Part shown: in pieces, positions 1-10,570 of the stretch
How positions within the stretch are numbered: the first letter of the stretch is position 1
How the letters are laid out: each line of letters starts with the position of its first letter
Assembly: GCA_958510825.1 (NCBI GenBank)
Contig: OY294045.1
Coordinates: 96,408,988-96,472,987, forward strand
Length of the DNA stretch: 64,000 nt
Reading direction: 5' to 3'
Source: Brachypterus glaber
Lineage: Eukaryota > Arthropoda > Insecta > Coleoptera > Kateretidae
Notes under the pieces: generated by a model
Databases searched by the model: none
What the model was told of the DNA's origin: nothing
The model's input: the letters and a program-made list of their open reading frames with translations, nothing else
Position numbers and translations under genes: made by a program

Positions 1-244
1 GTTATCAACTTCCGGCTTTGGTTCTGAGAATAGGTGGTGAAAATTTCATCAAGAAACGAGTTGTAAAAGAGAAGTTATTGATAAAACACTCAGTCACATT
101 CTTTTTGGGCCACACTGTACTTTCAAGTGTTTATTTGCTTTAAAAAATATTTTTTTTAAATTCTAATTTTTGCATGCCCCCGGTAAATGAATACTTCGAT
201 CCGGCCAATATTTATCAATGATAATGTCATACATGTATATATAT

Positions 245-312
245 ACTAAAAATCTCTAGAGTATAATTTTTTATTATATATAATAAAAAACTATACTCTA
301 GAGATGTTTAGT
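245..312. repeat. 68-bp near-perfect palindrome
   Basis: Arms 245-278 and 279-312 are reverse complements with two mismatches near the outer ends. The best part is a 14-bp stem ATCTCTAGAGTATA (252-265) against 292-305, around an AT-rich centre that is also self-complementary. It may be a miniature foldback element or a cruciform-forming sequence. No duplicated flank was recognised. Nothing else was recognised from 1 to 583. Confidence 0.7.
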
Positions 313-583
313 TTAAACAACAATAACATTTGTGGCCACGTAACACCAAATTGGAATTTTCAATCTATCTCATGTAAATACGTTTGTTCTTTTACGCATA
401 TTACACTGGGAGGTTTAGAAAGTGTTTCGTTCAACTTTGGTATTTTCCAATAAACCTAGCAAACAATTTTACAAATAAAAAAGCCGAGAAAGTATCTCGT
501 TCTATGAAGTAAGGAATTTTAGTGAGAAAATTTGCATTTTTTACAATACGTTAGATGGGATTGGTAAAGTAGCCCCAACATTA

Positions 584-1342
584 CCCAGGTAGCAAGGGAT
601 GTTATATTACAAGAAATTAACATCACTTTTGGGTGTATTTTTAAACTAAATCATAACACATCACATAATATTGAAAAATAACATATATTTAACATCACAT
701 TTGCAAAGTAACCCGTGAGTCGTAACAATCATGTTATTCAATAAAAAATATTTAGCAACGCTGTGAATATATCGCATGTCACATATTAACGTGGTTTTCA
801 AGTGAATGTCATGTTATTTTGCTTCTCACCGACGTTCAAAGCAAAAAAATCGATATAAGATGATGTTGATAGAGTAAATTATTATAAGGAAATTGTATAC
901 ACATTATACGATTTCCAGTTGATAGGGGGCTCTACCGGGCTTCTCAAGCCCACGGACACGGATTAAAGGAATATATTCTCCGCTTAATCTGCAATTTCGT
1001 ATTTAGAATCTATCTGTTTCAATCTGTGATTGTTTCAATTACTGATTGATTTTAAATCCGATTTTTTTTATAGGGTTATAGCGTTTTTAATGGTTTTATT
1101 TAGAAAAAGCTAATATCCTAGGATATTATTTAAATATTAAAGTACCAGTAACGGCATCCATAAGATATTAGATATAACAGCACAGGAATGTGGATTTATG
1201 ATGTCTCAAACACGTTATTTTCGGGATGTCATTGTGTGAAGTTATTAGGGGCGGACTTAGGATATCCCCACCATGCTACATTCTTGTTAAATGAGACTAC
1301 AATCTTAACATCACATGTCACATATTAACGTTGCTACCTGGG
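584..1342. mobile_element. TA-flanked MITE, TIR CCCAGGTAGCAA
   Basis: The 12-bp inverted ends CCCAGGTAGCAA (584-595) and TTGCTACCTGGG (1331-1342) are perfect, and TA flanks both sides (582-583 and 1343-1344). TA duplication is the hallmark of Tc1/mariner-type insertion. The interior is non-coding and contains repeated ATGTCACATATTAACGT-like motifs near 775-795 and 1313-1330. It is a non-autonomous copy. The superfamily call is inferred from the TA duplication only. Confidence 0.75.
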
Positions 1343-1348
1343 TATAAG

Positions 1349-1378
1349 GTATAGGTATAGGTATAGGTATACCTATAC
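1349..1378. repeat. GGTATA short tandem repeat
   Basis: About four hexamer units GGTATA run into a palindromic turn ACCTATAC. The tract abuts the right end of the preceding MITE. Confidence 0.7.
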
Positions 1379-1448
1379 TATACTACTATTCCTATACATA
1401 TAACGTATTATATAAACTTCTTAACCATTATACAGAGCGTGTTAAAAG

Positions 1449-2176
1449 TCCGGCCCCCTTTAACTTTTGAGCGACTTAAGTTACATCATTTTAAAGCTCA
1501 TGAAATATATTTTTTATTTTTTAAACATTATTTTTTTAGGTTTTCATTTTTCATTTTTTTTTTGCTAAAAAATGCGATATTTTAAATTTTGACATAATGG
1601 AGACAGGGGACAGGGGGGAACATTTTTTTTAATTGAAAGGGGGGTCGTGTGATACATCATATTAAAGCTTATCAAATTCTCTATTCGACCATGAATTTTT
1701 AAAAATTAAAAAAAAAATTAAGTTTTTCATTTTTAATTTTTTTTTGCTAAAAATGCGGGTTTTTAAGATTTTTGTTTGTAAAATTTTATTTATATCATTC
1801 AAAATTAGTTTAAAAGTATAATTGACGTATTTGCATCATGAAATTAACCATTTTCAGAAATTGTTTGATTTTCTTTAAGAAATTTTGATGATAATACCCA
1901 TTTTTAACCCTATTTTATACCCCCAAATATTGTTCCAAAAAAAAATGAAAAAAATGTGGCGAAATAGAGCATGTTATAAGCTTTAAAATGGTGTACCACA
2001 CAACCCCCCTTTTTGTTTAAAAAAAGTCCCCCTTGTCCCCTTGCCCCCTGCCACTATAGTGCCCCTAAATATCTAAAATATATACAAAAAAATATATGTA
2101 TAGGTTATTTTATTTACGTGTTTTAAATTTCAATTGGTATCTTAAGCCGTTTAAAAGTTAAAGGGGGGGGGGGGGG
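1449..2176. mobile_element. Inverted-repeat element, CCCCCTTTAACTTTTGA ends, copy 1
   Basis: The left end CCCCCTTTAACTTTTGAGCG matches the reverse complement of the right end CCGTTTAAAAGTTAAAGGGG. The interior is poly-A/T rich and carries blocks (near 1600-1700 and 1965-2045) that are themselves partly inverted relative to each other. A diverged second copy lies at 2372-2965. No coding sequence. The G-run at the right end (2163-2176) may vary in length. Confidence 0.6.
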
Positions 2177-2304
2177 TATTAAAAAATAGAGGTACCTACT
2201 AAAAAACTAAAAAACTTTAGCCAGGGGAGTGCGTTTGAGGTCAGTTTCATTTTTTGGCCCGAACTTATTTTGACTAGATATTCTTAGTAATTAAAATATT
2301 CATA

Positions 2305-2354
2305 TATACAGGGTGATCAGTAACCGGCATGCCAGTTATTGATCACCCTGTATA
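2305..2354. mobile_element. 50-bp micro-foldback with CAGGGTGATCA ends
   Basis: The entire 50 bp is an inverted repeat with two mismatches, centred on GGCATGCC. The outer arms read TATACAGGGTGATCA. The ends resemble Tc1/mariner-type termini (TACAGGGTG...), so this may be two transposon ends joined with the interior lost. Confidence 0.6.
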
Positions 2355-2371
2355 CACAGCCTGTCAAAAAT

Positions 2372-2965
2372 CCGCCCCCCTTTAACTTTTGAACGGCTTA
2401 AGATATCATTTTGAAACTTAAAACGCTTAAATAACATCCAAATAATTTTTTGGTATGTATTTATTATTCTTGGGAAGCAAAATTGAGACAGGGAGGTAGG
2501 GGGAACATTTTTTAAATAGGAAAGCGGGTCGTGTGATACATCATTTTAAAGCTCATGAAATGCTCTATTCGACCATATATTTTTTATTTTTTAAACAATA
2601 TTTTTTCATTTTTCATTTTTTTTTTGCTAAAAAATGCGATATTTTAAGTTTTTTTTTGTAAAATTTTACTTATATTATTCAAAATTAGTTTAAAAGTATA
2701 ACTAACGTATTTGCATTATGAAATAACCATTTTTCAAAAATTGTTTGGTTTTTTAACGAAAATTACCATTTTTAGGGTTTTAAAATAACCCCCAAAAATT
2801 GCTCCGAAAAAATAAAAAAATATGTGGGCAAATAGAGAATTTTATAAGAATTAAAATTATATATCAAACGACCCCCCACCGTCTCAATTTTTCCCACTAA
2901 GCATGTCAAATATATACTAAAAAATTACTTGGGTTATGTTATTTAAGCGTTTTGAATTTTAAGTT
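2372..2965. mobile_element. Inverted-repeat element, CCCCCTTTAACTTTTGA ends, copy 2
   Basis: Same family as 1449-2176: the left end and the internal GAGACAGGG...GGGGAACATTTTT and GGGTCGTGTGATACATCAT blocks are shared. The right side (2880-2965) folds back on the left side (AAACGCTTAAATAAC against GTTATTTAAGCGTTTTG). The final right terminus seems to be missing. Confidence 0.55.
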
Positions 2966-3085
2966 GATACTGGAGATCTTTATTTATTTTTTATTTTTGG
3001 TCATTTAAACTTTCGGTATAAACATGTTTGTGAAATAGAAAGCAGCTTTTAGCATTTTAGTATTTAAATAATTTTAAAATATCAA

Positions 3086-3158
3086 GCCTCGGTGGCGCAG
3101 TAGGCAGCGCGTAAGTCTCATAATCTTAAGGTCGTGAGTTCGAGCCTCACCCGGGGCA
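3086..3158 (+). tRNA. tRNA-Met (CAT), elongator type
   Basis: A full cloverleaf can be drawn over 73 nt. The acceptor GCCTCGG (3086-3092) pairs with CCGGGGC (3151-3157, one T:G pair), followed by discriminator A3158. The D arm is GCGC/GCGC, the anticodon loop CTCATAA gives CAT, and the T arm is GTGAG-TTCGAGC-CTCAC. The internal A and B promoter boxes are intact. The usual anticodon stem TCAGT/TCTGA of animal elongator tRNA-Met is TAAGT/TCTTA here, a paired (compensated) change that keeps the stem. There is no intron and no encoded CCA. The downstream sequence begins CTACTTTTT, which supplies a T-run terminator at 3162-3166. Confidence 0.93.
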
Positions 3159-3442
3159 CTACTTTTTACTATTTATTTTTAAAGCAGTTATGACTAGAGG
3201 TGGCCCTGTTCAACAATTATGTCACATATTTTCAGCAATTTTTCTTACCTTCTCCACCATGGTCAGATTTTGACACTAGCGTCTACCCTTACCCCCTTGC
3301 TAACTTTTTTCGACAGGTATTCGCAAAAAAATACGTTTTTTGAGTTGGTATTTGCCCAATTTTAATACATATAAAAGTAAATTACTTTAAACCGACTCCC
3401 ATCTAGCGGGACCTTCTAGGACCTTGTCGGACCGGGCCCTAA

Positions 3443-3592
3443 GGGAACGTTCAAGTATTACGTAACGCTCCTAGGGGAGGTGGGGGTCATTTTGAAGTAT
3501 TACGCCCATGTTAATGGTATAGGAAAATAGCGTTATAGGGGGGGGGGTCCAAAATGATCAAAATTTGAGTTACGTAATACTTGAAAGTTCCC
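3443..3592. mobile_element. Harbinger-like MITE, short family, copy 1
   Basis: The ends GGGAACGTTCAAGTATTACG and CGTAATACTTGAAAGTTCCC are inverted, and TAA flanks both sides (3440-3442 and 3593-3595). A 3-bp TWA duplication with G-rich termini is typical of PIF/Harbinger elements. It is 150 bp and non-coding. Related copies are at 34640-34795 and 45844-45996. The longer family at 21471-22188 shares the TATTACGTAACG motif. Confidence 0.75.
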
Positions 3593-4295
3593 TAAGTACG
3601 CAGTACATCACTGCAGGGACATAATTTTGACCTTATAGATATGCATAGGGACGAACATGGATGTTATGTCATGTCACAACTTTTTGCTATCCCAAAAATC
3701 TTAAGGGGTTATATACCTTCTGGTTCGGGAAAATTAATTCAGATTGATCGGTAGGTACATTTTTCACAAACACGTCAAAACTATTTGATACTGAATACCA
3801 TTTCTTTGAAATTTAGATTCTAATGCAATTCTAAAAGAAAAGAGGGCGATATTACTTTTTGTTTTAGAGCCGGAAGAGCTCTCCTGTAGCGCAGCAGGAT
3901 TCGTAAGAGGCCCTTGAGACGTTTTGGAGACTCGTCAATAATGCAAATAACCGGATACTATGAGATCATTCCACAGATAATGATTAAAATTCTAAAATAA
4001 CGGCTATATATGTTGATAATTTTATTATTTATGAATATTAGGGGTGGGTTAATTTTCAGGTTTGTTTTATATCATTTAGCGAGTAATCAGCAAAAAAAAC
4101 CTTTCCCAATACTAATAAAAAAGAAAACTGAAAAAAAAAGATCTTTAGTTCCATTAGGGGGCTAAAGATTGATCGAAAAACTAGAAAAGGCACTTAGATC
4201 CACAGTGAGTTGACTAGCAATTCATTATACCTACTTTTTATTAGATAATTTTAGTGCAAAAAGATTGACAATTAGTTACTTGCTTAAAATTATTT
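3593..4295. other. No recognisable feature
   Basis: AT-rich sequence without a convincing frame, terminal repeat or known motif. It separates the Harbinger-like MITE from the nested hAT-like pair. Confidence 0.5.
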
Positions 4296-4303
4296 GGTAC
4301 TGC

Positions 4304-4971
4304 CAACGAACTAATAACCAGTATTCGGCGTAAACTCAGTTATGACTCATCAACGTTGAAAATAAACACAGAAACATAGCCTTACGGAATAATTATCCCG
4401 AATTATGAGGGAAATTTTTATAAATCGAAACATTTGACGACTAATTTGTTACCCACAACAATATTAACTATACATATTAACTATACATACGTATATATAT
4501 CGGTGTTTTTCAAAGAAAAAAACGTCATTCGATTTTTATCTTTTAAGAATACGAAAGTTTTTAATTTTCATTTGTCTATAACTTTTTTCCCACCTTACTA
4601 GTTTAAATGGAATCATTAAAAAAATCAAGATAAAAAGAAATAAAAATGTAATCATTTAAAACCTCGCACCAACGCTAGAGTCGACGCGGCGCCTATGCAA
4701 GTACTGGAAATTCGCCGACTACTGCTAATAACTCTTCTCTCTAGAATAGGCATTTAATTCGTTAAAACTGACAAAAACGTCGGCAACATAAACATTTGTC
4801 TGGCTTACTCGCACATCTTTGTTCTAACAGAGACAACAATACCAGTTACTGGTAATTGTTATTGTTCAGGCCTGAATATACCTACTATTTGTTTACAAAC
4901 AAACCGAGATGTTGGCGATACTTTATTTTAACGGTATGCGTATTCTAGAAAGAAGAGTTATTAGTTAGTTG
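4304..4971. mobile_element. MITE (CAACGAAC ends) interrupted by another MITE
   Basis: The left terminus CAACGAACTAATAAC and right terminus ...GAAGAGTTATTAGTTAGTTG are inverted. Exact 8-bp duplications GGTACTGC lie at 4296-4303 and 4972-4979. Removing the nested insert (406 bp plus its 8-bp duplication) leaves 254 bp, exactly the length of the uninterrupted copy at 55708-55961. The 8-bp duplication suggests hAT-type transposition. Non-coding. Confidence 0.82.
4319..4724 (-). mobile_element. hAT-like MITE, CAGTA..TCGGCG ends, copy 1 (nested)
   Basis: This element is inserted into the CAACGAAC-end MITE with an exact 8-bp duplication CTAATAAC (4311-4318 and 4725-4732). The ends CAGTATTCGGCG and CGCCGACTACTG are imperfect inverted repeats. 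CAG..CTG ends with an 8-bp duplication fit hAT. It is 406 bp and non-coding. The strand is given relative to copies at 37163 and 59610. Further copies are at 27968-29228 and 41305-42530. Confidence 0.82.
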
Positions 4972-4979
4972 GGTACTGC

Positions 4980-6270
4980 CCACTTGCATAAATGCAATAT
5001 TAGTAAAATAACAAATCGCAAAAAAGAATTTCGGCAATTAGGAAGGGTGTGACATTAGCGCTGAGCTTATACTTTTTTATTAACTTAAAGGGTGCTACTG
5101 GCTACAATTCATGAGTTGTTATTACGTATTACATATTATATAAATGGTTTTATAACACTTATAATACTTATAAGGACAATTAAATAAATTTTTATTGGTT
5201 TGGACAGAGTAGTAAATTCCGCCAAGAATATTACTTTTATCCTTTTTTTTACTTAATAGGAATAATAAAGTTGCCTTAACTAGGTAATTACTCAATAAAA
5301 TGACAACCAGAGTTTTATTACTAAAATGTTCCAAAAGGTACGTCGCTGCAGCCATAAAAAGTTACCATAATCTTACTTTAAAGTAACCATTCCTATTTGG
5401 TTATAATATGAGTAACGACTAACTTTTTAAAACTTTATACATTACTAAACAGTAACAGATTACTTTTTAGTAACAATTATAAGTTATCGCACTGTAATTG
5501 TTATTGTTATTCTAGGACCTATTTTTATAGGTATTTTACACTTTATTAGACAGTTATAACACAATTAATTTTGATGGATACTTTTCACTTCTAATAGCTA
5601 AATATATCAAACCAAATATTTACTTATAGCTAATCTTCTAAAAAAAAAAATCCAAAAAAACTGCCTCCATTTCCACTGATAAATTTCCATATTTGCTATC
5701 CTTTCCAAACAATTACCTTATTATTTTTTTTTTCATTATTCTGATAAAAAATATAAATAACAAAAAAAATTGACTGTTATAGCTACTCCTTAAAAATAAA
5801 TAATAGCTCTAATTTAATCGTCATATTTGGCAATTTTTTGGATTTGGAAAATTAGAAACTACCATATTATACTCAAGATTGCGAGCTGCAAAGAGTATAA
5901 CTATATATATGATGATTGAGATGATAATACCAATTTATATGCCATCATTTTTTTGCCAAGGAATATATTATACCTAATATAGAAAAAAACTATTCTAAAG
6001 TATTGGGATGAATATCCTTTTTTTTATTTTAGCTTAAACGTTTTCTTTATTATATCTAAACTTTTTTACGATGAATCTGCAGAAAGCAAAATTGATAGTT
6101 ATGTGATGAAATCCGCTTTTCAGAGACAAATAATATCAATCAATATTTAGAACCTTTTACGTCAAGATAATAACATCTGCCTCGGTGGTTTAAAATGATA
6201 CGTCATATAACCATTATGGAACGAGATAAAAATGATAAATGTAACAATTTGAAATAAATGTATTCCTCTT
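4980..6270. other. No recognisable feature (AT-rich)
   Basis: Long A/T-rich stretch with short chance frames. No terminal repeats, coding similarity or RNA gene seen. Confidence 0.5.
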
Positions 6271-6283
6271 ATTGAATAAAAAA

Positions 6284-7190
6284 AAAACACTGCCCAGTAA
6301 AAGAGCTTTCCCATTTTACACCTCCGCGCGTAAAATGGACCTTAAAAATATACCACTTTTCACGCAAACTACCCCCCGACTCTTAGGGGGTGTAGTTAGA
6401 ACTTTTTTATTAACAGGTTTTCTTTCAGCAACTCTAAAATCCCCAATGCACCCATTTTAACAAAAACTACCCCAGGGGGCGAAATTAGAAAAAAAATATT
6501 AAAAGATTCAGTTTTAGCGACCTCAAAAACCCCAATATATAAATTTTCAAGAAAACTACCCCATTACTTTCAGTAACCTGAAAAACCCCAATATACAAAT
6601 TTTCACGAAACCTACCCCCGCCCCTTTGGTGGTGGAGTTAGATTTTTTTTATAATCAGATTCACTTTCAGCAACCTTAAAAACCCCAATATACCAATTTT
6701 CAGGAAAACTACCCCCCACCCCTTAGGGGGTGAAATTAGAAAAAAATATTATCAGATTCGTATTCGCCAACCCTATATACCAATTTTGAAGAAAATATTG
6801 AAAATATTTAAAAATATTTACCCCCTCACCCCCTCGGGGCTACAGTTAGCAATTTTCAAATTATTCTAAAAAAATGTATTTTGCTCCCTTGGCGCACCCC
6901 AGTGTTCACCAAAAACATTCCAGAGCTACAACTTTTGGTTACATACTCGTTTGTCAAATTTTAAGTCTCTAGCTTAAAGCGTTCTTAAGTTATCGTGCCC
7001 ACAAGATTTCCCAGGCTGACCGATCGACCGACCGACCGACCGACCAAGCGACAATTTTTTTTCCTTGAAATTGATTTATATCGACATAAAACGTCATAAA
7101 ATGCAAAAATACGCAAAAAAAAATTTGAAAATTTTTGCACGAATACAAGACTTTCCGAAATTTTGAAAATTTTCAAAATGGGAAAGCAAT
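6284..7190 (+). mobile_element. Dispersed element carrying a ~95-bp minisatellite, copy 1
   Basis: The left end TGCCCAGTAAAAGAGCTTTC is the terminal motif also seen at 31533 and, inverted, at 31849 and 62737. The interior (about 6365-6840) is a run of roughly six ~95-bp units, each holding CAACCTNAAAAACCCCAATA, TTTTCACGAAAACTACCCC and a small hairpin of CCCC...TAGGGGG. It continues through a CGACCGACCGACC tract (7020-7045) to CATAAAACGTCATAAAATG and ends near AAAATGGGAAAGC. Non-coding despite short open frames. Confidence 0.65.
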
Positions 7191-7369
7191 ACTATTATTA
7201 TATTATTCACAGCGCCTGCGCTAGACTAATATACGGTACTTTAAATTTTCAAAAATCGTCCCAGACAAAAAATTCTTGGATATAAATTTGTTTCATGAAA
7301 AATAAGGGGGCAAGTTTCGTTTAGAGAAAATCACTAAAAAAAAAAAAGAAAATGCTCTTTAGAACCCCC

Positions 7370-7790
7370 GATTTCAAAAATGACTTTATTTTTTTTTGCG
7401 GAAATGTACCGTTTTTTTTTCTATGACGTACGATTCTTTGGTCTTTTTGGTGGTAAAATCAAGCTTGGAAAATCCTTATGTTTTTTTATGACCTGGGGTT
7501 TTTTGGCCTTATTAGTGTTAAAATGAAGCTTGGGATATTTGTTATCGCTACAAACAAAACACTAACTAGCTATTCTTACGCTCCTGCATACGATAGTAAC
7601 ATTTATTTTGTGCGGAAATAAGCATTTTTTTCTAGATCCATAAAAAAGACAACAAAATATAAGAAACTAATACAAATTTTATAACCAAAACACAGTGGTA
7701 AAGCGGAGAGAAACGAGTCAAGAGTAGTAAGGAAAAAAGGTGTGATTATAACAGATTTCCCCCGTGATTTCATACCAGTACGTGAAAATA
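7370..7790 (-). repeat. ~150-bp tandem repeat family, inverted block
   Basis: Shares AAGCTTGGGAAAT, the TATGACCTGG motif and TTTTGTGCGGAAATA-type motifs, in reverse, with the block at 8215-8660. The two blocks flank the foldback element at 7800-8160. Confidence 0.55.
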
Positions 7791-7799
7791 TATATTTTT

Positions 7800-8160
7800 A
7801 TACAATACAGATAATGTAATTACCAGTTTAATTTTAAATAGATAAACTCAATAATAACCCCCGCGTGGCTTTTACTTTATTGAGTGGATAATTATTTATT
7901 TTACCCACTCAACTGTCACTTGTCAAATTATTTTCTTGTAAATATCATTAAAATTTTTAATAAAAATATGAATTTCTAAGCTATTTATTGGATAAAACCT
8001 TGTATGGCACTCATGGGTAAACCGATATTGCCCTCTCGAAAATTAACCTGCTTGGCTGACGCCTCGCAGGTTAATTTTCTCATGGCAATATCTTTCTTTT
8101 CCCACTAATACCATAAATAACTATTTTATTTTTACCGGTACGTTACAGCACAAAATGAAC
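7800..8160 (+). mobile_element. Dispersed element with internal hairpins, copy 1
   Basis: Nearly identical to 27000-27330 from ATAAACTCAATAATAACCCC through CATAAATAACTATTT. It contains two hairpins: GAGTGGATAATTATTTATTTTACCCACTC, and GAAAATTAACCTGC...GCAGGTTAATTTTC around 8038-8080. Non-coding. Fragments ending GCAGGTTAATTTTCTCAT also appear near 32450 and 32942. Confidence 0.65.
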
Positions 8161-8214
8161 GGTACTATAGTACTCAGAAATAAAAAAATAGTTAGTTTTT
8201 ATTTGTATGGATAT

Positions 8215-8660
8215 ATCTGATATCCGGATATCAGATTTCCCAAGCTTAATTTTTCTACTAATAAGGCCACAAAACTCCAGGTCATAAAAAAAACGGTGCA
8301 TTTCCGCATAAAATGAATATTATTTTCATACTTGGGGCGTCAAGAATAGTCAGAAAAAAAAAATTGTTTGTACTGATAACAGATTTCCCTGGTGGTATCA
8401 TAGGCATTTTTGAAAAAAGGAATTCAAGGTCATAAGAAAGAAATAGCTTATTTCCGCACAAAATAAATATTACTATCGTATTCATGAGCGTACGATTAGC
8501 TAATTAATGTTCTGTTTGTAGCGATAACGGATTTCCCAAGCTTTATTTTGCTCGTCAAAAAACGAAAAGTTTAAGGTCATAGAAAAAAAATGACGTATTT
8601 CCGCAAAAAATGAATATTCTTTTTAAACTCAGGGTATTTTATATATTTAGTTCAAAAACA
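8215..8660 (+). repeat. ~150-bp tandem repeat family, direct block
   Basis: Three units are marked by CATTTCCGCATAAAATGAATATT-like motifs at about 8297, 8448 and 8593, a spacing of about 145-151 bp. Units also share GATTTCCCAAGCTT and AAGGTCATA motifs. Confidence 0.6.
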
Positions 8661-8689
8661 GTTTGTAAATAAGTAACTTTTTTTTTAAG

Positions 8690-9150
8690 TCCGTTCGTCT
8701 GTCAATCCGTCTATCCGTCTATCCGTCCGTGTGTCTGTCCGATGTCACGATTGTTGTGAACACGATAACTCAGGAACGAATAATCCGATAGACTTGAAAT
8801 TTTCAGGAAAAATCAAGTTCTATGAGGGGAAGATCTGTTTTGTTTTTAAAAATAATCCCCCCAAACCCAAAAAAGTTATGGGGGGTTAAACTTTTAAAAA
8901 AGTCGAAAACAGCTGAAAGAACATTCCGATTAACGTGTTTTTGAAAAAATTGTTTTTACCCCTTGCCCATAGCGTTCTTAAGATATCGTGGTCAAAAATT
9001 TCCCAGACACACAGACCAACAGGCCGACCGACAGACAGAATTTTTTTTTGACGAAAGTTATATTTTTTGGATTATAAAACGTCCAGAAACGTAAAAAAAG
9101 CAATAAAAATTTTTCGAAATGTTTTTACTAACGCAAGACTTTCTTTGGAG
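8690..9150 (+). repeat. CCGTCTGTC-tract repeat with GATAACTCAGGAACG motif
   Basis: A CCGTCTATCCGTCC-type tetranucleotide tract is followed by ACACGATAACTCAGGAACG and a second CCGACCGACAGAC tract near 9023. The same combination occurs near 6970-7050, 32085-32145, 56690-56755 and 62275-62350, and a diverged form near 25460. These are pieces of one dispersed element family, related to the minisatellite-bearing element. Confidence 0.5.
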
Positions 9151-9606
9151 AAAGTAATAAATCAAAAAGTCTAAATTATTGTAAACATTTTTTCAATGAT
9201 TTTCAATTTCGGTGCACTAACATTTTCAGTTATATTTAATATTTAATTAAAAATAATTCAAAATATATCTGGTGGGTATTATATTTGATACTCCGTTTAA
9301 TTTATGGACTATGTCCAGAAAACTACAAAAACAAGCCATAAGTTTTAACGAATTTTTATCTTTAAGACACATAATAAATTCTGTCGGCGCTTTCATTCAT
9401 TTTTTGAAAAAAACTTGGCAAGACTCCATAAACAGCCAGCAAATCAACAAATGCAATTTTAGTAAAAGCTCTATAGAAATTTTGGATTGTATTCAATAGC
9501 TTTCAAAAATAAATTAAATAATACCTAACTATTTGATAGACTTCGTTTTTAGCGTGTTATGTAAACAAACTGATATCGCTAAAAATGTTTTAATACTACT
9601 TTAAAC

Positions 9607-10090
9607 TACAGGGTGGCCCAAAAAAACCGGACACTTTTTAAACCGTTATAACTTTTTTGCTGTTTGAGCGATGTTTACTTACTTTAAAATAAATAGGCTC
9701 AAAACATGTAAGATTCGGTGTATAATTTTATTTATTTAAATTTTTATTATATATTTTAGTAATAAAGCTTTTTCTGAAGGGGTTATTTTAGACCCATGGG
9801 GATTAGAGCAAAATGTAAAAAATGATAACTTTTCGTCTGTATTATGTTAAATGGCCTATCTTCAATAGTTTTGTGTGTTTACCTTTTAATTTAAAATTGT
9901 AATTTATTTTTTATTATTATTTTTCCGAAAGGCTACAGATAGCGTTAAATGGATTTTTTAGCTTAAAAAAATAATTAAGTAGGCGGTTATCTAAAAGTAA
10001 TTTTGACATGTCTCAAAAAATAGTATGTCAAATTAAAAATATTGAAAATCACCGATCAAAAAATTAAGAAAAACGTATTAAAACTGCATT
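9607..10090 (+). mobile_element. Possible mariner-like end remnant
   Basis: Begins ACAGGGTGGCCCAAAAAAACC, resembling Tc1/mariner-type termini. The matching right end was not found, so it may be one truncated end. There is no transposase frame. The 9150-9606 interval before it holds one short unrecognised open frame and nothing else. Confidence 0.3.
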
Positions 10091-10104
10091 GTGGTGGTTA
10101 TATA

Positions 10105-10560
10105 TATAACCTGATTTGAGCCCCCCTGCAAAAAATTGGGCTAAAAATCATCACCTCGAAAAGAATAAATACCGACTGTTTTGGCGCCCCGTGGCACAAG
10201 ATTAAAAAAAGGTCAACACCTGTAAAAAAACAAACCACGGACTGATTTGGCGCCGCCTGTTGACGACTTGGTTTACGACTAAAAAAAGAACAAACACCGA
10301 CTGTTTTGACACAAAAATTTACGAGAAGATATTCTCCCTCTAAAAACAAACACTGACTAAATTTAGTCTACTAAATTTTCGAACTTCCATAAGCTTTTTC
10401 TTCCTGATGATTAAAAAAACTTTGTTGCCAACTCCTGTAAAATATTTTCCAACTGCACCACATCTTTTCTCCCTCCAATAAAACTAAAAACTAAAAAAAA
10501 AGGTCACTCCTGCAGGACAATTTCAAGAGAAAATTTATTAAAATATTTAAAATTTTGCCA
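10105..10560. repeat. Degenerate minisatellite with GGCGCC motifs
   Basis: Repeated blocks of about 60-70 bp contain ACCGACTGTTTTGGCGCC, TTTTAGTC-type spacers and runs of A, between about 10105 and 10330, then decay to 10560. The GGCGCC-plus-A-run style is similar to the arrays at 23250-23560 and 56815-57060, though homology is not certain. Confidence 0.4.
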
Positions 10561-10570
10561 ACTCGAAGCT

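Noticed and set aside
6284..6840. CRISPR-like regularly spaced repeats
   Set aside because: The units are degenerate, contiguous and share the whole ~95 bp with no unique spacers, and the context is eukaryotic.
9272..9499. 75-codon open frame
   Set aside because: It starts at GTG and shows no domain and no conserved context.
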